This document shows positions 34,607 through 44,058 of a DNA stretch of 64,000 bases, piece by piece. This DNA is from Fimbriimonadaceae bacterium. GTDB lineage: Bacteria > Armatimonadota > Fimbriimonadia > Fimbriimonadales > Fimbriimonadaceae. The stretch is from positions 1-64,000 of the forward strand of contig JAHBTD010000001.1 of the NCBI GenBank assembly GCA_019638775.1. Direction: 5' to 3'. The notes under the pieces were generated by a model. That model saw only the letters and a program-made list of their open reading frames with translations, was not told where the DNA came from and did no database searches. Every line of letters starts with the position of its first letter. Within the stretch, counting starts at the first letter, position 1. The position numbers and the translations under genes were made by a program.

Positions 34607-35445
34607 TTGAGTCTCTTATTGGCCAAGTAATTGTTGTTGCACTTTTAGCTGTATCAATATCCTTTACTGCGGGACTAAGTGGATATTTGTCACTCGCTTT
34701 TCCGGCTTTCTTTGGAGTCGGAGCCATTCTTTTCGGTTGGCTAAGTGCGACATTCATTGGTCCTTGGTGCGCATATATGCTTGTAACATGCTTGGGATTC
34801 ATCGCTGGCCTGATCCTAACTACCCTATCAAGGCGAGTCCGTGGAGAGTATTTTGTGATAGCAACTCTTGCTCTTCTCCTCCTTGTTTCTAGTCTCTTTA
34901 AAGCAGTCGATGGAGGCGGTCGTGTGATCCTCGCGGCCTCTTATCATTTGTTTGGCCTGGATGCTATCTCTAGCAAATTGCTTGTTGCAGTATTGGCCCT
35001 ATCTATTTCGTTTGCAATAGCCGAACTGTCTAAAAGATCCAGGCTGGGACTTTATCTGATAGCTATTCGAGACGACGAAGAGCTTGCTATATCGCTCGGA
35101 GTGTCAAAATTTAAAGCATTATGTCTTGCCTTTGGCTTTAGTGGTGCGGTTTCTGCTATAGCTGGCTGTGTTTATTTGGCTCATGTCAACTATGTGGACT
35201 CTTCGTTATTTGACTTCTCACTGATTATTGGCCCCATAGTAGCTGCTTTTTTGATTAATATTGATAGGATTTGGGGGGGCGCTGCCGGTGCGCTTGTCGT
35301 CGTAGGCGTTCCAGAAGCGTTTCGATTGCTCAACGTCAGTAGCTCAGATGCATCGATCATTAAGCAGGGCCTATATGGGGCAGTCCTGGTTGCTATGGGG
35401 ATGTTATTAAAGAGGACGAATTGGAGGAAACACAACCGCAGATGA
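34603..35445 (+). CDS. LivM-type ABC permease
   Basis: The 280-residue product is a polytopic membrane protein of the LivM type, with ISFTAGLSGYLSLAFPAFFGVGAI near the start (family: TGxxGxxSLGHAAFxGxGAY), RRVRGEYFVIATLAL, and LIAIRDDEELAISLGVSKFKALCLAFGFSG, the cytoplasmic EAA-like coupling loop that contacts the ATPases. It pairs with the LivH-type subunit. The start is TTG overlapping the previous stop (CTTGA); the stop overlaps the ATPase ATG (ATGA). Confidence 0.87.
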   Translation: MIESLIGQVIVVALLAVSISFTAGLSGYLSLAFPAFFGVGAILFGWLSATFIGPWCAYMLVTCLGFIAGLILTTLSRRVRGEYFVIATLALLLLVSSLFKAVDGGGRVILAASYHLFGLDAISSKLLVAVLALSISFAIAELSKRSRLGLYLIAIRDDEELAISLGVSKFKALCLAFGFSGAVSAIAGCVYLAHVNYVDSSLFDFSLIIGPIVAAFLINIDRIWGGAAGALVVVGVPEAFRLLNVSSSDASIIKQGLYGAVLVAMGMLLKRTNWRKHNRR

Positions 35446-36176
35446 CAGTAAAACTAGAATCAGTCACTCGCGTTATGGGAGGAAACATCGTCTTGGATAC
35501 CATCGATCAAGTGTTTGTACCGGGGCACGTCACCGCTCTTATCGGCCCGAACGGAAGTGGCAAAAGTACATTGCTAAATATCATTGCGGGCACATTACCG
35601 GTCACCTACGGCCGTGTGATGTTCAACGACGAAGATGTTACACATCTGGAAGCAAGCAAGCGAGCGAAGTACGGAGTTGCTCGTACATTCCAGGGTTCCA
35701 GAGTGCTGAACTCTTCTTCTGTGTTGGAGAATGTCTTGATTGCATTCTACGCACGCTCCCAGGATTTCTCAACTGGATTCTTGAGTGGATCTCGGTGGTC
35801 CGAAGAAGAGTATGTACGAGCAATACGAGCGCTGACACAAGTTGGTCTATCTTCAGTATCTGAACAGCAAGCCGGAGAACTCTCTTTTGGGCAAAAGAGA
35901 GTTCTGAACTTTACGTGCGCGCTGGCGCTAAATCCTCGCCTACTAATTCTGGACGAGCCTTTCGCAGGACTGGACCGCACCGCTTCCACTGTTGTAGCCA
36001 GTATTATTAAGGTATTAGCTCAGGACGGGGCCACAATTATTGTTGCGGAACACGACGGCTATATTCTCAGTAATTTAGCTGACCGGTTTCTAGCTCTTGA
36101 CAAAGGGCGGTGCAAAATAGACGGGTTCTGGAGCCAGATACCTATTGAATTGGAGCCCCGAAAGAGGTTTAGTTGA
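35442..36176 (+). CDS. LivG-type ABC transporter ATPase
   Basis: The 244-residue product has Walker A GPNGSGKS (35-42), Q-loop in ARTFQGSRV, a signature of LSFGQKR (variant of LSGGQ, normal for LivG), Walker B LLILDEPFAGLD and the switch His in VAEHDG. It hydrolyses ATP to drive transport with LivF. ATG at 35442 overlaps the LivM stop (ATGA) and has GGAGG about 14 bp upstream; an in-frame TTG at 35421 is the alternative. Confidence 0.9.
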   Translation: MTVKLESVTRVMGGNIVLDTIDQVFVPGHVTALIGPNGSGKSTLLNIIAGTLPVTYGRVMFNDEDVTHLEASKRAKYGVARTFQGSRVLNSSSVLENVLIAFYARSQDFSTGFLSGSRWSEEEYVRAIRALTQVGLSSVSEQQAGELSFGQKRVLNFTCALALNPRLLILDEPFAGLDRTASTVVASIIKVLAQDGATIIVAEHDGYILSNLADRFLALDKGRCKIDGFWSQIPIELEPRKRFS

Positions 36177-36892
36177 TGTCTGACGCGATCCTGACCGTCA
36201 CCAATCTCAGCGTCTCAATTGAGGGTACTCAGGTCTTGCATTCGATTACTCTAAGAGTCGAACCGGGTGAAGCTGTGGCAATCATCGGAAGAAACGGATC
36301 TGGAAAGACTACCCTTTTTCGCGCATTGGTGGGGCAACTTAGCGATATTGATGGGATGATCGATTTCGAAGGGCTTTCGCTCATAAATCTTTCTCCTCAC
36401 AAAGCTAAGTCGTTGGGTCTCTACATGGTTGCGCAAGGATCGCCCTTGTATTCCTCGCTTGACGTCCTGAGCAATATTCAACTAGCTCATAGCCCCACGT
36501 CAGGATTGAATTGGCGCGAAGTTGCAGAGGCGGCTATCAGGCGCATTCCCGGTTTGGCTACCTTGATGTTTCGACCTGCAAAGTCATTATCGGGAGGTGA
36601 ACGTCAGATGGTAGGCTTAGTTCGCGCGGTAGCGGCGCAACCCAAACTCTTGTTACTCGACGAGCCCTCATTGGGGCTGGCCCCCGATACAGTTGCGTCA
36701 CTAGAGCAACTTATCAGTGAACTCACTGCAGAGGGCACAGCAATACTCTTGTCGGAACAAGATCTCAACCTAGTCAAATCAGTATGCAGTCGAGTCTACG
36801 TGATTGAAGGAGGCAGAATCTATGGTGAGTGCAAGACGCCTGACGACGAGGTGTGTTGGAATTCTTTCTTGGCGCAATTCGACAAGCATTAG
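36176..36892 (+). CDS. LivF-type ABC transporter ATPase
   Basis: The 238-residue product has Walker A GRNGSGKT (38-45), VAQGSPLYSSLDV (family: VPEGRxxFxxLTV), signature LSGGERQ, Walker B LLLLDEPSLGLAP and LLSEQD in the switch region. It is the second nucleotide-binding subunit of the transporter. ATG shares one base with the LivG stop (TGATG). It ends the seven-gene operon; no strong plus-strand terminator follows. Confidence 0.9.
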   Translation: MSDAILTVTNLSVSIEGTQVLHSITLRVEPGEAVAIIGRNGSGKTTLFRALVGQLSDIDGMIDFEGLSLINLSPHKAKSLGLYMVAQGSPLYSSLDVLSNIQLAHSPTSGLNWREVAEAAIRRIPGLATLMFRPAKSLSGGERQMVGLVRAVAAQPKLLLLDEPSLGLAPDTVASLEQLISELTAEGTAILLSEQDLNLVKSVCSRVYVIEGGRIYGECKTPDDEVCWNSFLAQFDKH

Positions 36893-36967
36893 TCACAGCA
36901 TTACCCCCATATGGTTTGAGGTTGCCGTATAGCGTACTTGATGATATCGCGCAATGCGTAGGCACAC

Positions 36968-36999
36968 AAAAAAGGGGCCCTTGCGATTGGCAAAGCCCC
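36968..36999 (-). terminator. Rho-independent terminator of the pseudo-receiver gene
   Basis: Read on the minus strand, a two-part stem (GGGGC...GCCCC enclosing TTGC...GCAA) at 36974-36999 is followed by six T (36968-36973). It lies 23 bp past the stop of the minus-strand gene. Confidence 0.8.
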
Positions 37000-37022
37000 G
37001 AAAAGGTTACGAAAGGCCTACT

Positions 37023-37745
37023 TTAGAAATCCCTTCCTAAGCCCATCCGAAGGAGTTCCAAATGGAGAGGCGATGGTTCGAGAAATTCTTTAGTAGCCTG
37101 GTTAAGACTAGCTCCCAGGAGGTCTCGATCGCCAAGCCTAGCATAGCGGCTAGTAATCCGGCTAGATCTCTGAAATCGCGGATCACTTGGATGGTGTCCC
37201 CAAATCTTGCAATCATCAATCAGGTACATGCCGGACTTAATTCCCATGCTCAGAGCGATAGCGCCAAACATGACTAACTTCCACGCTCGCAGGGATTCAT
37301 CGTGTGTGCTGGTGGAAGCACATACGAACATCTCCAGTCCATGGTCGCGACCCCACTTAACGTGAGCCTTCAGCCCTTCTTCCTGCGGGTCTTCTGTTGT
37401 GTACCAAACCACTGGCTTATTCGCATTCAGACTCGACTTGACCACTGCACGTCCATGGTGAGCGTCGATTGTTCCCTTGTCGTCGCTCATGCATGCATTG
37501 GTGATGACAACCTCAGCCCCTGTAAGCCTCGGTGATACCGCATTCGATGAGGTGACGCATTCTGAGATAATCTTAATCGGCAGTCCCGCCCGAGCAGTCT
37601 CCAACATTGATTGGAATGCAGCGTAGCGAATCTCGCTATGCTCAACAACAAGAATAGTAAATAGATTCTTCAATGCTCCCTCCTTGCTGGCAGCAATCCG
37701 ATCTATTGCGATAGATGAGATTGCCACCGACAAGGACCCGGCCAT
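37023..37745 (-). CDS. Unknown protein with response-regulator-like fold
   Basis: The product is 240 residues. Residues 28-150 follow the alternating strand/helix plan of a receiver domain: FTILVVEHSEIRYAAFQSML, then AEVVITNACMSDD, KPVVWYTTEDP, and GLEMFVCASTS. The strand-3 phospho-acceptor Asp is absent (ITNACM), so it would be a pseudo-receiver. The C-terminal 80 residues hold basic and helical stretches (RFQRSSRITSRYARLGDRD) with no recognised HTH. It is convergent with the ABC operon and has its own terminator. It could be a regulator, but this is inference. Confidence 0.55.
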   Translation of the reverse strand: MAGSLSVAISSIAIDRIAASKEGALKNLFTILVVEHSEIRYAAFQSMLETARAGLPIKIISECVTSSNAVSPRLTGAEVVITNACMSDDKGTIDAHHGRAVVKSSLNANKPVVWYTTEDPQEEGLKAHVKWGRDHGLEMFVCASTSTHDESLRAWKLVMFGAIALSMGIKSGMYLIDDCKIWGHHPSDPRFQRSSRITSRYARLGDRDLLGASLNQATKEFLEPSPLHLELLRMGLGRDF

Positions 37746-38505
37746 TTGTATAAGTGCGATAGCCCAATTCTAACACAGATTTATTTCGAATTCAATGAAC
37801 TAGGCAGGATAGTGTGTATTCAACGTTCTTGCCTGCCATGGCCTTCCCGAGCAACTAAGATGTTCTGCTGCACAGCAGCTCTACACACGCTAGTATGCTT
37901 TGCGTCTTTGTGTGCCTACTTTGAAGCAATTGAGACATCCTCCAACGTACATTTGCATACCTGGACTTCTGTGTCTCGTACAATCGAAGTGTAGTTTTGT
38001 TACGACTTCGATACATTCCCTCCTGTTCCGCGACTTTGGGGGAGCCCAGACCCATTCCTAGTACGCCGTGCATTATTGAGCCAGACTCGTTAGAAGCTAG
38101 TGAAATCTTGTTGTACACGGATGCTTGCCTAATAGATACCCCTTCGGTTGAGTACAAGGTGCAAGCGGTCGCACCTAACATAGACTCCCAATATCCGACT
38201 TTTTAGAAGGCAAAGTGGAAGTGCTCGGCTTGAGCAGTTGCATAGTTGTGGCTGACAATGACATTCACTCTTCGTGGCGTTCAACAAACGTGCGGAGGAT
38301 GTCACTGTATGAGTAGAATTTCGTCGTCACTAAGACAAGATTCTTAGATCTCACATACTAGCAGTGCTCCAATTAACTAGATTTGGGAAACTCACGAACT
38401 TCGAAGTGCCACCTATCTGATTTCAATTACTACATGTCATAGAAGCGCCCTATTGATCGGTGCGGATTACATGTCTTAATTACTATGCTGTTTTTAGGGA
38501 TCGAC

Positions 38506-38530
38506 TTGCGTCCAAGATGGGCACCCATTC
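38506..38530 (-). repeat. Dispersed coding-like repeat, copy 1 (short)
   Basis: TTGCGTCCAAGATGGGCACC and following bases share a core with the copies at 38694 and 45015. Read on the minus strand it gives EWVPILDASRSLKTA then stop. Confidence 0.5.
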
Positions 38531-38693
38531 TAGTCACAAGCGGTAGATCCTGGTCTGACATACTGTTGACATACCGTGCACTGTTCTGTGGCGTGCTCTG
38601 AGGGGCCCTGTAAGGTTGCCTGCGAGCCTGGACGAACACACAGTCCATCTTGTAAGCGGATGGCCGCTTATCCCCGATCCTGCTTGCTGAGTG

Positions 38694-38728
38694 TTCGAAC
38701 TGCGTCCAAGATGGGCAGCCAGTCTTTT
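38694..38728 (-). repeat. Dispersed coding-like repeat, copy 2
   Basis: Matches 45015-45049 at 28 of 35 positions. On the minus strand it encodes KDWLPILDAVRTL and stops soon after. Differences from copy 3 are largely synonymous in this frame, suggesting a conserved peptide rather than a DNA site. A stop lies just upstream in frame, so this copy is a fragment. Confidence 0.55.
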
Positions 38729-38846
38729 TGAGTTCAAAAGTTCTCTCATCCCAACTAGGACATCGAACTCTACACCGATCCCTACCGAGCGGCTTCAGGT
38801 GCTCGCTACACCTATGCAGGTCTTGGAGTGGATGAGCTTACACGAC

Positions 38847-41800
38847 TCACTCAATGGGCTCTAAACTTGATGGATCGTGTCGAAGTACACGGACCCGTAG
38901 CCACCGCACCAAATCATCAATAAGCGTGTGCATGATCGGAATGTCGACTAGTGATAGAATCGTGCCCGCGATCAGACCTCCGACAATGACAGTCCCCATC
39001 GGCTGGTAAGCATCCAAACCAGACTTGGGCTTGAATGCAATCAAGGCCATAACGATGACCGTAATGATAGTGGTCATGAGAATGGGCCTGAGTCTTTGTG
39101 GGCTCGCCTTAATCACGGCAACGTTTCGCGGCATTCCCTTCTTTCGATAGTCAATGATCAGGTCAATCATGAGGATCGCGGTGACAACGTCCATCCCGCT
39201 TAGGATGATCACACCCATGATTGAGACCGTGCTGAAAGCATGATGCATGAGCCAGAGCATCACGAAGACGCCGGATAGCTCTAGCGGAAGGCTGAACATC
39301 ATTTGCAGCGGCTGCAAGAAGCCTTGGAACTGCGCAACTAGGATCAAGTACATTAGGACAAGCGCAATCGCAAGCCCAGTCAGAAGCACACGGAACGAGT
39401 CCATCATCTGCGTCATGTCCCCACGTGCTTCGATTGCGTAACCAAGAGGCCAGTTGAGTTTGGCTTGTGCTTGCATCTGGAGGTCCATCGTCACATCCAT
39501 GCTCGGTCTGCCGTCTTTTCGGTAGTAGCCGCCAAAGTTCAACGCACGCCTTAGCTGATCGTGTTCGATCAGAGAAGGGGCCAACCGCTTCTCGAAGCGT
39601 ACCAACTCCTTTAAGGGTACTTGCCTCCCTCTGGAGTCGGCTATAAACATAGAATCCAGCTTGCTCAAGTCATCCCTGGCGTCCTCTTGGTAGCGCACCT
39701 GGATCGAAATGGGACGTCGGTTTGGCAATCGGTAGAAGGTTTCAGTAAGCCCCCCGCGCAAAGCATAGTAAGCCTGCTGACTGATGGCAACGGACGAAAG
39801 GCCGTGAGCCGCCGCCTTTGCCTTGTCGACGACCAAGTCGTACGTCGGCTTTGACATCTCCCAAGTAAGGAACGGTTGAGCGATATCAGGTTTGCCCGTT
39901 CTTGGATTAACAACATCCTTCTTCGCAATAGCCATCACCTCCTTGCCAAGCTTGTCCAGGGCATTCAAGTCATCGCCGACAATCACAAGTGCAACAGGAG
40001 CCAAGGCTGTCGCCATGACATCGCTTCCCATCTCTTTTAACTGGATGCGCCGAATTCCTGGTATCTCGGACATCGCCCTTTCATGGATTCGGTCGATGAT
40101 TCGCCAAACATCCGGACGCCCACTGTCCTTGTCTGAAAAAGTGAGCATTGCGGACGCCCCATTTACCATACGCATCCCATATCCTGTGTAAGCAACATCT
40201 TGGGGCATCCCCGGCCCTGCTTCGTTTCCAATCTCAATGCTCGCCTTGCGAATCCAACCCTGCCGACCGCCCTCCTCTGCCATGATCTGCTCAAGCTGTC
40301 GTACTCCACCCTTCGTTGCGGCAAAGCTCGTCCCTGGCTGCATTTCTAGCTGCATAGAGGCTTGCCCGACATCGGCAAGCGGCATCATTTCGCTACCGAT
40401 AAAGTAGTAAAACCCGAAGCCGATCATCACCGTGACAAGCACACGGACCATATTCGCAAACCTATGCCGCAGCAGCCAGCGTATCAGCTTCTCATAGCCG
40501 TGCTCCAGCCGTTTTAATCCATTGTCGAAGGGGGCAAGAATAAGCTGGCTAAACCAAGTTATCCGACGAGAATCTGGATGCCGTAAAAAGCGTGAGCATA
40601 AGACCGATGTCAGGGTCATCGATACAAAGTAGCTGAAAGCAACGCCAAAGATAATTGGCCAACAAAGGCCCACGAACATCAGTTGAGTAATCCCGCCGGA
40701 GAACAAAAGAGGGACCAATGCGACGATCAGAACAACAGTTCCCGCAAGCACCGACTTCCGCACCTCACTGATGCCGTCGATCGTTGCTGTCCGCACATCC
40801 TTGCCCAATCTCATATGACGTTCCACCGCGTGGATGTCAATGATTGCATCATCAACGAGACGTCCGATCGAAATCAACAGCCCGATCAGCGTCGAAGAGT
40901 TTAGGCTAAATCCGAACGCTGCCATGAACAGGAGCGTCATCGCCATCGACGTTGGGATTGCTGTGAGGGCAATCAGCGTGCCCCTCCACTCGCCCAAGAA
41001 AAGAAGAACGGCTATCCCTGTCAAGACCACGGCAATGATCAATTCATGCGTCATGTTGTCGAACAAAATGTCAACAAAGCTTGCGTTGTTGTAGGCGACT
41101 TCCAGACGGATCCCTGGATAGTCCTTCTCAAGCTGACGCGCAATCTTCAGAGCAGCTTTGATCGTGACCGGTGAAGAGGCGTCAGGGTTCTGCAAGATAT
41201 GGATCGCAAGAGCGTCCTTGGGCTCACCGTCTTGTATATAGCGATAACCAGACCGCTGTTCAACCTCCGTGTCCAGCACCTCGGCCACATCCCCAATCTT
41301 CACGACCTGAGTTCCGTCGGCTTTTATAGGGTAATCCGCGACGTTTGCGGCTCTCTTGGCAAGAGTATCGAGCCGGAAGACGGGTTCAGAGCCGCTTTGT
41401 GTGACATGCCCTGCAGGTTTTGCCACGTTGTATCGGTCGATCGCGTCCTTGACGTCAATAATGGAAAGCCCTACGCTCTTAAGCTTTGCCGGATCGACCC
41501 TTACTTGGAGCTGTCTTCGATGTCCACCGAACGTACTCACCGAATAGACATTTTTGCTAAGGGTTTTAAACCGATTCAGAATCTGATTGTCCGCCAAGTC
41601 CCTAAGCTGGGTGTCTGTCCAACCTAGGCTTTCATCCCCGGTGAGCGCTAACGTCAGAACTGGTAGATTGAGCGGGTCCACCTTCACGATAAAGCTCGGC
41701 GTCCGGTTAGCGTCGTCCCCTGGCAATTCGCCTTTCGCAGACTCCATCAGCGCTTGAACCTCGGTGTACGCCTTCTGCATGTTGTGCCCATAAGGGAACT

Positions 41801-42113
41801 CCAGGACAACCATGCTAAACCCGTCCTGACTGACGGAGCGGATGTAGCGGACGCTCTGGATCGAGATCATCTTCTGTTCGATCGGGGAGCTGTAATACGT
41901 CTCCATATCCTCCGCGGAGAGCCCTGGCATTTCCGTGACGATGCCGATGAGGGGTGACTCAACGTAAGGCATAAACCGCTTTGGCATCAGTTGGCTGATC
42001 GCGAGCCATCCCAAGACCAATACCGCCAAAAACAGGGCGACCACTCCATACGGATTGTCGACCGACCATCGGACGATGCCACCCTCACGTTTCGTCTCGG
42101 GCGGTTCGTTCAC
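38847..42113 (-). CDS. RND efflux permease (metal/multidrug inner-membrane pump)
   Basis: The 1,088-residue product is a full-length RND pump with the twofold plan: TM1, a large periplasmic porter domain (PGLSAEDMETYYSSPIEQK), TM2-7 with VDDAIIDIHAVERH in the proton-relay helix, a second porter domain, and TM8-12 (LIVAQFQGFLQPLQMM, VIILSGMDVVTAILMIDLI). It exports substrate by proton antiport with the adaptor encoded next to it. GTG at 42113 is preferred: it overlaps the adaptor stop (GTGA) and removes a 31-residue leader that lies inside the adaptor gene. The adaptor's metal modules suggest copper/silver-type substrates. No outer-membrane channel gene is nearby. Confidence 0.9.
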   Translation of the reverse strand: MNEPPETKREGGIVRWSVDNPYGVVALFLAVLVLGWLAISQLMPKRFMPYVESPLIGIVTEMPGLSAEDMETYYSSPIEQKMISIQSVRYIRSVSQDGFSMVVLEFPYGHNMQKAYTEVQALMESAKGELPGDDANRTPSFIVKVDPLNLPVLTLALTGDESLGWTDTQLRDLADNQILNRFKTLSKNVYSVSTFGGHRRQLQVRVDPAKLKSVGLSIIDVKDAIDRYNVAKPAGHVTQSGSEPVFRLDTLAKRAANVADYPIKADGTQVVKIGDVAEVLDTEVEQRSGYRYIQDGEPKDALAIHILQNPDASSPVTIKAALKIARQLEKDYPGIRLEVAYNNASFVDILFDNMTHELIIAVVLTGIAVLLFLGEWRGTLIALTAIPTSMAMTLLFMAAFGFSLNSSTLIGLLISIGRLVDDAIIDIHAVERHMRLGKDVRTATIDGISEVRKSVLAGTVVLIVALVPLLFSGGITQLMFVGLCWPIIFGVAFSYFVSMTLTSVLCSRFLRHPDSRRITWFSQLILAPFDNGLKRLEHGYEKLIRWLLRHRFANMVRVLVTVMIGFGFYYFIGSEMMPLADVGQASMQLEMQPGTSFAATKGGVRQLEQIMAEEGGRQGWIRKASIEIGNEAGPGMPQDVAYTGYGMRMVNGASAMLTFSDKDSGRPDVWRIIDRIHERAMSEIPGIRRIQLKEMGSDVMATALAPVALVIVGDDLNALDKLGKEVMAIAKKDVVNPRTGKPDIAQPFLTWEMSKPTYDLVVDKAKAAAHGLSSVAISQQAYYALRGGLTETFYRLPNRRPISIQVRYQEDARDDLSKLDSMFIADSRGRQVPLKELVRFEKRLAPSLIEHDQLRRALNFGGYYRKDGRPSMDVTMDLQMQAQAKLNWPLGYAIEARGDMTQMMDSFRVLLTGLAIALVLMYLILVAQFQGFLQPLQMMFSLPLELSGVFVMLWLMHHAFSTVSIMGVIILSGMDVVTAILMIDLIIDYRKKGMPRNVAVIKASPQRLRPILMTTIITVIVMALIAFKPKSGLDAYQPMGTVIVGGLIAGTILSLVDIPIMHTLIDDLVRWLRVRVLRHDPSSLEPIE

Positions 42114-43996
42114 TCGGGTTCTCCCTTCTTCAAAGGAGTCAGATCCATCTTGCATATCGGGCAAATGCCAGGCGTGTCCGCGATCACTTCCGGATGCATC
42201 GGGCACGTGTATTTCTGGCTTGCTGCATCTCCGGTTGCAGCCTGTCCACCCGTATTGAGCGGCTTCGTCGGTTCCGTCCCAACGGACGCGTGGTCTTCAT
42301 GATCCGAGCTACCGATTTTATTAGGTTGCTCCTCCAAAGCGCTCTTGGCTCGCTCCACTGGCTTTACTGCCGCTCCAGGAAACAACTCGTCATCGCCACG
42401 GGTCGTCACTTGCTCGCCTGGGTCAAGCCCTGAAACAATCTCTGTGAAGCTTCCATCGTGAAGCCCTATCACGACTTTGCGGCGTTGGACGGACATGTTC
42501 CCACGAGCGTCGCGCGGAACCAGCTCCATCTTGCAGATCGGGCAAAGACCAGGCCCCTTTTGGGAAACTTGGGGATGCATCGTGCAGGTGTATTCGGCGT
42601 TGTTGTCAGTTTGCGCTTTGCCTTCATGAACAACCCAGACGAAACGTGTTCCGTCGCTCGCAGTCTTTACGGCTTCATTGCGAACCGACAATCGCCTTGA
42701 AGGCTTGTCGGTGAACACCTCAATCTCCGAATAGCTGCCGACATCCCAACCCTTGCCCGGACTGTCAATCATGACTTCCACTCGGAAAGTCCGCGACATA
42801 TCGTCAACATACGGAAACACGCTTGAAACGGCACCTTCAAGAATATGGCCGTTGGTCTTAATCCGGGCTGGCGAGCCCGGGGTGACTTTGCCTGCGTAGC
42901 TTTGCGGCAGATCTGCCTGCACGCGGAGTTTGGATGTCGACTTTATGCGCAGTATCACTTGCCCTGACATGACTGGCGTGCCTGGACTGACAACGCGCTC
43001 TGTCACGACGCCTGCCGATAAGGCGCGAAGCTCGACATAGGACGCGACCGTCTTCGCAGAGTCTGCTTTCGCAGACACTGCCGACGCATTTGCGGACTCT
43101 GCCGCCGCTTGTCGGAACGCCGTTTTCAAGCGGGCTTCTGCTTCTGCGATTGCCGCTCGCATCGCCGACAATCCGTTGCGTTCAGCTTCCAAAGAGGACT
43201 GGGCTGCTTGCACCTCGATCGATGCCGTTTCCACAGCGGACTTAGCCTGCTGCTCTGCAGCCCTTGCGCCCGATAGCCGTGAACGCACTGTGTCGCGGGT
43301 TCTGACCATTTCCTCAAACTTGATTTTGGGGACGGCACCCTCCTCATAGAGCGAGCGATATCTCTTGACATTTTCCTCTGCCAAGGTGAGCTCAGCGATC
43401 TGCTCGTCGATCTCGGCTTTTCGGCGGGGGACTTCGTCCCGTGCCTCTTGCAGGCGAGATTGGGCAGCCCTATGTTTGGCCTCAGCGCCACGTACCTTCG
43501 ATTCTGTCGTTTTTAACTCCGCTTTGGCTCTCGCTACTGAAGCCTGCTCCTGGGCAATCATGGATTGCATCGCGGACGACTTCATCCGAGCAGCTTCTGC
43601 ATCAAGCCCTGCTGCAACTCCTTGACTGCCGAGTTCGTGGGCTTCCACCATCCCTAAGAGCTGTCCTGGCTTTACCGAGTCCCCAGGATAGACCTCAATC
43701 TTCTTGACAAGGCCGGCAACTCGGGCAACGACATCCTCATCGTTCAGAGCTTGGACCGTTGCCGGAAAGGTGGCGCTCCCCCCAATCATCCGCTCAATAG
43801 CAAAATCTGTCTCGACCGGGAACGTCCCTACTGGCGCTTTCATGGTCGTCATATCCATAGATTGCGCTTCGATAACGCTCATCGAACCTCGCGGACGCAA
43901 CGCTTTCACTGTCCAGACAACGCCCAGGGCAACCGCTGTTAGCAACAAAATGCTAAACCACTGCTTCTTGAGAAATTGAGCAAACAAACTCATCAT
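42110..43996 (-). CDS. RND periplasmic adaptor with two heavy-metal-binding modules
   Basis: The 628-residue product has one N-terminal membrane helix (residues 8-28), a barrel-sandwich hybrid (VAGLVKKIEVYPGDSVKPGQLL), a long alpha-hairpin rich in Ala/Glu/Arg (about 125-290), and beta-barrel and membrane-proximal domains (SPARIKTNGHI, SRTFRVEVMIDS). Two CxMHP...CPICKM modules follow: one inside the C-terminal domain (YTCTMHP ... CPICKMELVP, about 485-510), one at the very end (YTCPMHP ... CPICKMDLTP). These bind soft metal ions. It links the pump to the outer membrane. ATG at 43996 begins just before the membrane helix; the longer frame to 44116 is not signal-like. Confidence 0.9.
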   Translation of the reverse strand: MMSLFAQFLKKQWFSILLLTAVALGVVWTVKALRPRGSMSVIEAQSMDMTTMKAPVGTFPVETDFAIERMIGGSATFPATVQALNDEDVVARVAGLVKKIEVYPGDSVKPGQLLGMVEAHELGSQGVAAGLDAEAARMKSSAMQSMIAQEQASVARAKAELKTTESKVRGAEAKHRAAQSRLQEARDEVPRRKAEIDEQIAELTLAEENVKRYRSLYEEGAVPKIKFEEMVRTRDTVRSRLSGARAAEQQAKSAVETASIEVQAAQSSLEAERNGLSAMRAAIAEAEARLKTAFRQAAAESANASAVSAKADSAKTVASYVELRALSAGVVTERVVSPGTPVMSGQVILRIKSTSKLRVQADLPQSYAGKVTPGSPARIKTNGHILEGAVSSVFPYVDDMSRTFRVEVMIDSPGKGWDVGSYSEIEVFTDKPSRRLSVRNEAVKTASDGTRFVWVVHEGKAQTDNNAEYTCTMHPQVSQKGPGLCPICKMELVPRDARGNMSVQRRKVVIGLHDGSFTEIVSGLDPGEQVTTRGDDELFPGAAVKPVERAKSALEEQPNKIGSSDHEDHASVGTEPTKPLNTGGQAATGDAASQKYTCPMHPEVIADTPGICPICKMDLTPLKKGEPE

Positions 43997-44058
43997 TAAC
44001 CTGCCAATATCTGCATGCAAAGGTTGGACAGGCCAAGGCCTGCCCAACGCGATGGAGC

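Larger units (their letters stand above)
37746..38846. other. 1.1-kb gene-poor stretch with repeat copies
   Basis: No convincing gene is seen. Short open frames exist on both strands (for example 37855-38181 minus and 37997-38206 plus) but none has a recognisable motif or a clear ribosome site. Two copies of a dispersed coding-like repeat lie at 38506-38530 and 38694-38728. The stretch looks like decayed coding DNA between the ABC/pseudo-receiver segment and the metal-efflux operon. Confidence 0.5.

Noticed and set aside
37855-38206. Overlapping open frames on both strands in the 37.7-38.8 kb gap
   Set aside because: Neither has a ribosome site or family pattern and they exclude each other; left as gene-free DNA.
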